Part shown: piece by piece, positions 12,201 through 18,200 of the stretch
Numbering within the stretch: position 1 is the stretch's first letter
Layout of the letters: every line of letters starts with the position of its first letter
DNA from: Cordia subcordata
Lineage: Eukaryota; Streptophyta; Magnoliopsida; Boraginales; Cordiaceae
DNA length: 64,000 bases
Reading direction: 5' to 3'
NCBI GenBank assembly: GCA_028554755.1
Contig: JAPTOF010000026.1
Span: 930,001 to 994,000, forward strand
Program-made: the position numbers and the translations under genes
Notes under the pieces: generated by a model
Database searches by the model: none
What the model was told of the DNA's origin: nothing
Seen by the model: the letters and a program-made list of their open reading frames with translations, nothing else

Positions 12201-15200
12201 AAACAAAAATATATAATCTATACTTCAAAATATAAATAAAAATACATAACCAAACATAAATCATAGCGAAGAAAATAAAAAGACAGGTGAAGAAAATATA
12301 AATAGGCCAAGTGGCTAAAAAGATGTTGAAAGATTGAAGTGAAGAGAAAAATAAGGATTAACAGAAATTTAAGATACGTTATATTAATATAGATGATAAC
12401 ATATATTATATAACTCAATAATATACATACATATTTTATATAATAAAAAAATTTGGGTTTCAGGTTCTCCCCGAAAAATAAAATTTATTCCGATCTCCAA
12501 CCCGTTTCCCAAAATTTTTCCCCATCCCCGATTTTTTTCCCCAATTCCCCAAACTTGATTTCCCCGTACTCGAAAAATCGGTTCGGTAATCGGGTTTCCC
12601 CGATTACTGAACACCCCTAGGTATATTTACATAGCAGATTCACGTTTAGTTCAGATATAAACTCAAAATATAGAAAAACAGAACTAGTACTCCAACTTGG
12701 TTAAACAAGAAATTAAAAACAAATAAAGACTTCAAGTTGTTTTTCCCTTCCCTTATTTTCCCTCTTGCTAGATCTCTTGGTGGCTTAGCTACTTGGTTGC
12801 CAACTTTAGCTAGGGATGCAACAAGATAGGTACCCTGCCCACAAAGGAATTCGAAATCCGTTACCCAGATAGCATGCCAATTCCCATTCCCGTCACAAAC
12901 CCAGATAAAGATTAAATGGGAATCCCATTCCCGGAAGGTCCTAAACTCGCAAGTACTCGGAACATCCCAGACCAGGAAAAAAATTAAAAGTTAAATAAAA
13001 ATATAAACTTGAAACGTCCCAAACCCATGAAACATAGAACATCCCAAACCCAATTCAAGATACGTTCTCAACCCCCTGAACCTGAAACTTGGGACTTGGG
13101 GCCCAAACTAAGTCAGTAAATTTCAAAAAATAACCATTTAAATCTTATTTTTGTCCCCCAAAAATTAAATAATATCCCTAAAATGCATTAAAATGATAAA
13201 TTTAACCTACAAAGAGCAAATTAACATAATTTACTACAAATAAATACAAGTCTAAATTCTAAAACACATATAATCTATAGCTCAAAGCATCAAACTATAA
13301 TTTAAAACAATTAAACAAATCTAAATTAACATAAACTCAAAACAAAACCATCTACATGACAAAGCAACTAAAATTTTCACATGACAAAGCTATTCACATT
13401 AGAAAGTAATCCACAAATCCGAGCAAACACCAATCTAAAAATCAGGTTCGGAAATACGGGTGCCCGGGGGTCAGCCCCCAATTCCGTCCCAAACCCTAAC
13501 TGGTATTTTAAATTGTATTGAGTTTGTTCTAGGCTTTTAACTGGAAGGATTTGTATCCGATTTTAATCGGGTCGATCGATGCCGGGTACCCTAAGTCACT
13601 CATCTCATTGCCATCCCTGGATATTACTCCTTAAAAGTTATCTTAGCTGTTAAATTTGGATTTTGGACTTCAAATTAAACTTTAGAGCAGAGTGATTTAG
13701 TAATTAGTAAGCCCAAAAAAAACTCATCTACAAAGCATTGAGTATATTAACTTAATAATTCTTCAAAATGTACCACGAACCTAACTAGTGTACCGAAGAA
13801 GTATGCGCCCTTTGTTCCCTATAAACTCCTAAGCTACATACCCCATACCCGAACTCGTGCCACAACTCAAAACATATCATGAACATGGTGATTATGGGCA
13901 CAAAACTCTGTCCTCAACATCAGGGTTTGACAAAATCTGCAGATGCATTATGCAGAGTATTCTACGTTTAAATCCTAACAAATCAAATCATTGGATAAGC
14001 TACAGTCAAGAAAGGCACTCTAATGAATGGTCAACAATAAGTGTGGTCATCCTTTTCAGCGCATGAGGGCTATTTCTTCAATGAAACATGTCTTTGCATT
14101 CCTGATAAGGAGAAGATTAGGAAATGATTTACTTAGTTGTTGTATTGGAGATTCTGTACTCGTAGTAGATACTGTAGCATGTGCAGTTATGAGGGTGTTA
14201 GTTACAGCTATCTCAGTACATGTGTAATAGAGAATTGGAAACTAAGTTAGTTAGTTCTCTCCTCTATAAATAGTTGATCTGTACAGGCTCTTCTTGAAGC
14301 ATTACTAATAACAAACTTCAGTTTCACTTTTCTATCTCAAATGCTCTCTTCTTTCTCTTTCCTTAATTCCTAAAACTTCACCATGAATCATGTTATCTGG
14401 TAATTGCATGAAATCACTAATTGCTTTGGGAGTGACAAAGAGTCACTAGATCATTTCAACGGTAGAAGATTATATTTGTGGTCTAGTTTGAAGTTTGCTG
14501 TGGCAAGAATTATTCAGCAGTGTTGTACTTGTCAGGAAGCAAAGACTCAGAAAAGCACAACTATGGAATACATAATTCGCCTACCGAGAACGAGCATGAT
14601 TCTGTATTTGTAATAGATAGTGATTTCCCAAAAAGGAGTCACTTTCTACCTTGTACCAAGAAAAATGACATTAAATGTAGCAACTATCTTCTTCAGAAAG
14701 ATTGTTTCGCATAGGGACTTGATGCTTATAAGCTATGAATAGATGAAGTTTATGAGCTACTTTTCGTGCTCTGTAGAAGATGTTAAACCAAAAGGCTTAG
14801 ATACTTAGCCCTCAAAGCAACACTCAAACTGAAGCAATAAACTGAAGTTTGGGCAATTTGCTGTGGTCTTTGCTAGAGATAATGTCACTGGATGTGATAT
14901 TTTACCCGTTGACGGAACTTGTTTATAATAGTTTTTCAAATAATCTCTACTCAGAAAACACATCTAAAAACCCAGCATTCCAATTATTGATCCTTGGTTC
15001 AATTCTGCTTAATGTCTTATATTATCTTTTCTTCCCTTTATCGTCTTTCTCCTTTTTCCAGACCAACCTAACCCTTATATCAACATCATATCCTCACACA
15101 GGATATTGCCTCCGCTTTCCACCGCCACCACCTAACTGGACACTTACGCCCTTGTTTTCAACCTCAAGATTTGGTTCCAAGTACACCTTTGCATTTCCCT

Positions 15201-18200
15201 TCACCTTCTTATTGCTTTTTTTGTAATATCAATTTGTTTATGCTGTACCATTTTTCGGGAGTCATTACATTCTCTTCTATAATTTGCTTTTGTAAAACAG
15301 AAGCTGTGTTATCCAACGCATATCCATGATGGGAGGAGAAAAAAGACACACTTTTGTATTAATTATGCAGGTAAATTAGAGCAATTTTGATTTTTATGGC
15401 AAACTAGAACACTTAGGTGGAAAATACTTGAAAGCTATTAACAAGTAAACATGTTTTTCAGTTTTGCAAAAGAAAAAAGTGAATTTTCATCAAGTAAATG
15501 AGTTTTTTACGTTTTTCACAGAAAATAAGAACAATTTTCTTAGAAAATTAGAGCTACGAAACAGTTTTCCACAAGTAAACCGAGTATGAGCTTTTAAACA
15601 ATGGCATTAATGTTTTACCTAGAACTTATAAATTTTATTGATGAAGATACATCATCTTAGGACACAAGAACCAGGAAAACCAATACATAATTTGCAAGAT
15701 CTTTTACCTGGAACCAACACCCCCTACACCAATAACAGCAATCGCATCCCCAGGGCGTACCTCTGCAGCATGAGCCATAGCCCCATATGCAGTAAAAACT
15801 GCACATCCTATGATAGAAGACTCTGTATATGGTAAGGATTCAGGTAGAGTAGCCAATGCATGAGCTGGCACCACACAGTACTCAGCAAGACCTCCCATGC
15901 TATACATATAAACAGGTTTGCCTACACAAGATGACAAAATATTTTCATGTCAAGTATAGCAGGTCGCTAAATTCAGAGTAGTTGAATGAGTTTGTCCTAA
16001 TAATATTCCTTCTTGCATGCACATCATCCCTACCCCACTACAAAAAGAAACAGAAAGATAAAAAATTCCAAGAGAGAATATTAGAAAGGAGAGGAAGAGT
16101 TCAACATCTGGCACGACCAACAAAAACAAAACCAAAAAAGAAAAAGAAAAAACTAACTAACTAACAACTCATCGTCAGTGTCTATAAAATTCAAGAGAAA
16201 TCATAGTTTTGCAATAAAAAAACTAAGAGCTCTACAGATTACACCTAGTACTCGGGATTTTGACAACTAATTACCAGGGATTGGCTTGCCATGCTCAGCA
16301 TAAAGTAAGCATTACTCAGTGGGGCTATAAGAAAAACAGAGAAGAATCTTGTAGTCTGGAACTAAGAGCCTATTTGGCTTGCGTATCCTTTGAAACATAA
16401 ATCACATTCATTTCAGCATTTTCAAGCTTTTATTCTATGATTCACAATCAATTTCATGCTTCCCTTAAAGTACTAACAAAAAATAATGGAACTAAAAAGT
16501 TATTTAGAATCTGAAGGGGACATACGCCAAACTAGCTTATCTTATACCCTAAGCAAAATGGAAGATTGGAGAGAAAGCATAAGCATCTCCTTGGAACACT
16601 TACCTTGTTGCATCAGGCTCATTTACCACCTAAGTTTTGGCTTGAGGCTCTATCATGGCCAATTTTGTGACCAACAGGTAACCTACACCTATTCCACATA
16701 ATAAGTCTCCTTAAGAGACCTTTTACTCAACTTAGCCCAGCTATCAAACTCTTAGATGGTGATTGGTATGCGAAAATGGGTTGGGAATGGAATGGCATTC
16801 CTCATTCTCTTCTAAATCCCATAATTGATATAAGGTAATGACTCAAGAAATTTCATTCCTGAGAGTTTCCCATTCCATGAACATGAAAATAGCCATTTCT
16901 GACAAAACCCATGAGAATGATTCATTTCATTCCTATGTTCATGGGGATGAACTTTTCATTAAACTAAAATAATCTTTAAAAAATTGACATTTAGCATTTT
17001 ATATCAAAAATAAAAAATAAATTTAAAAATAAAAATATTGAAAAAAATAAAAATAAAAAATAAAAATGAGAAATAAAAATTAAATTAAATTAAAAATGAA
17101 ATAAAACTAAAAACAAAAACAAAAATAGGGTTACCAAATTATATATTCATATATATACACATATTATCATCATTATTATACTTTATATTAGTATTGTAGT
17201 ATTTAGTAATATTTTGTATAATTAATTTTATTACTATAATGTATAAAATATCACAGTATGACGGTAATCTTGGCATTTTTTATATAAATCATTTCTAATG
17301 CTATGCTAATATACTAATTACCAAACATAAATTTGGAATCAATACACCCATTATTCCCATCATTCCTAAAGTATAGTAAGTATGGTATATTCATCACCAA
17401 GTCCATTCGTCACCCTAACTCATTTCATTCCTTAGCTCATCCTATTCCAGTCAAATTCATTCCATCATACCAATGACCACCTTAAAGCCTTTGGCTACAT
17501 ATGCTACCCTTGGCTTAAGCCAAACAATAAACACAAATTGGAGCTTAAGTCCAAACCTTGTGCTTTTATAGGTCACTATCCTACTACTAAGAGGATTCAA
17601 ATGCATGGATCCAGGCATGTGAGGTTCAATGACCATATTTTTCCTTCTCCAACTACAACTAAACCATACTTCTCACTTGATCAATTTTATTTTGCAAGTT
17701 AGACTTCTCATTTGTCTAATATTCCTTTCCTCTTCTCTATCAACATGGTGCCTCTACTACATCTCACATTATAGTCTCTGCTTTTGATGTTTCTTCTTCC
17801 TCCTTCAACACAAATCATCCAACTAAGGAATCACTTGCTGCTGGTTCCCCTTCTATCAATGACTCAGTTACTCAGTTCCAGGAATTGATGTACACCTTAT
17901 CAAACTTTCCCCTTCATCCTCAAAATCAATCTCTTGATCCAATAGTCTTCCATTAATCCATTTGCACCTACACCCATTGGTCCTTCTGCTCCAAAACCAC
18001 ATTTAGCATTGGCACCAGTATCCCAGTATTCCATGCTAACTAGGTCTAAGATTTGTTGTTTGCCCCCCTCGCTTATATCAGTTATATAATCTCATCACTG
18101 CTACAGCAAAGCATGAATCAAGTACTTACAAGGAGGCTTCAAAATATCAATGTTGGGATCAAGATATGAGGGATGAGTATAAGGCTTTCACTGATCATCA

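Noticed and set aside
15704..15937. Extending alcohol dehydrogenase exon 5 upstream to an ATG near 15937
   Set aside because: The conserved joint with exon 4 and the GTAG acceptor at 15923-15922 fix the exon start. Sequence beyond it does not match the family.
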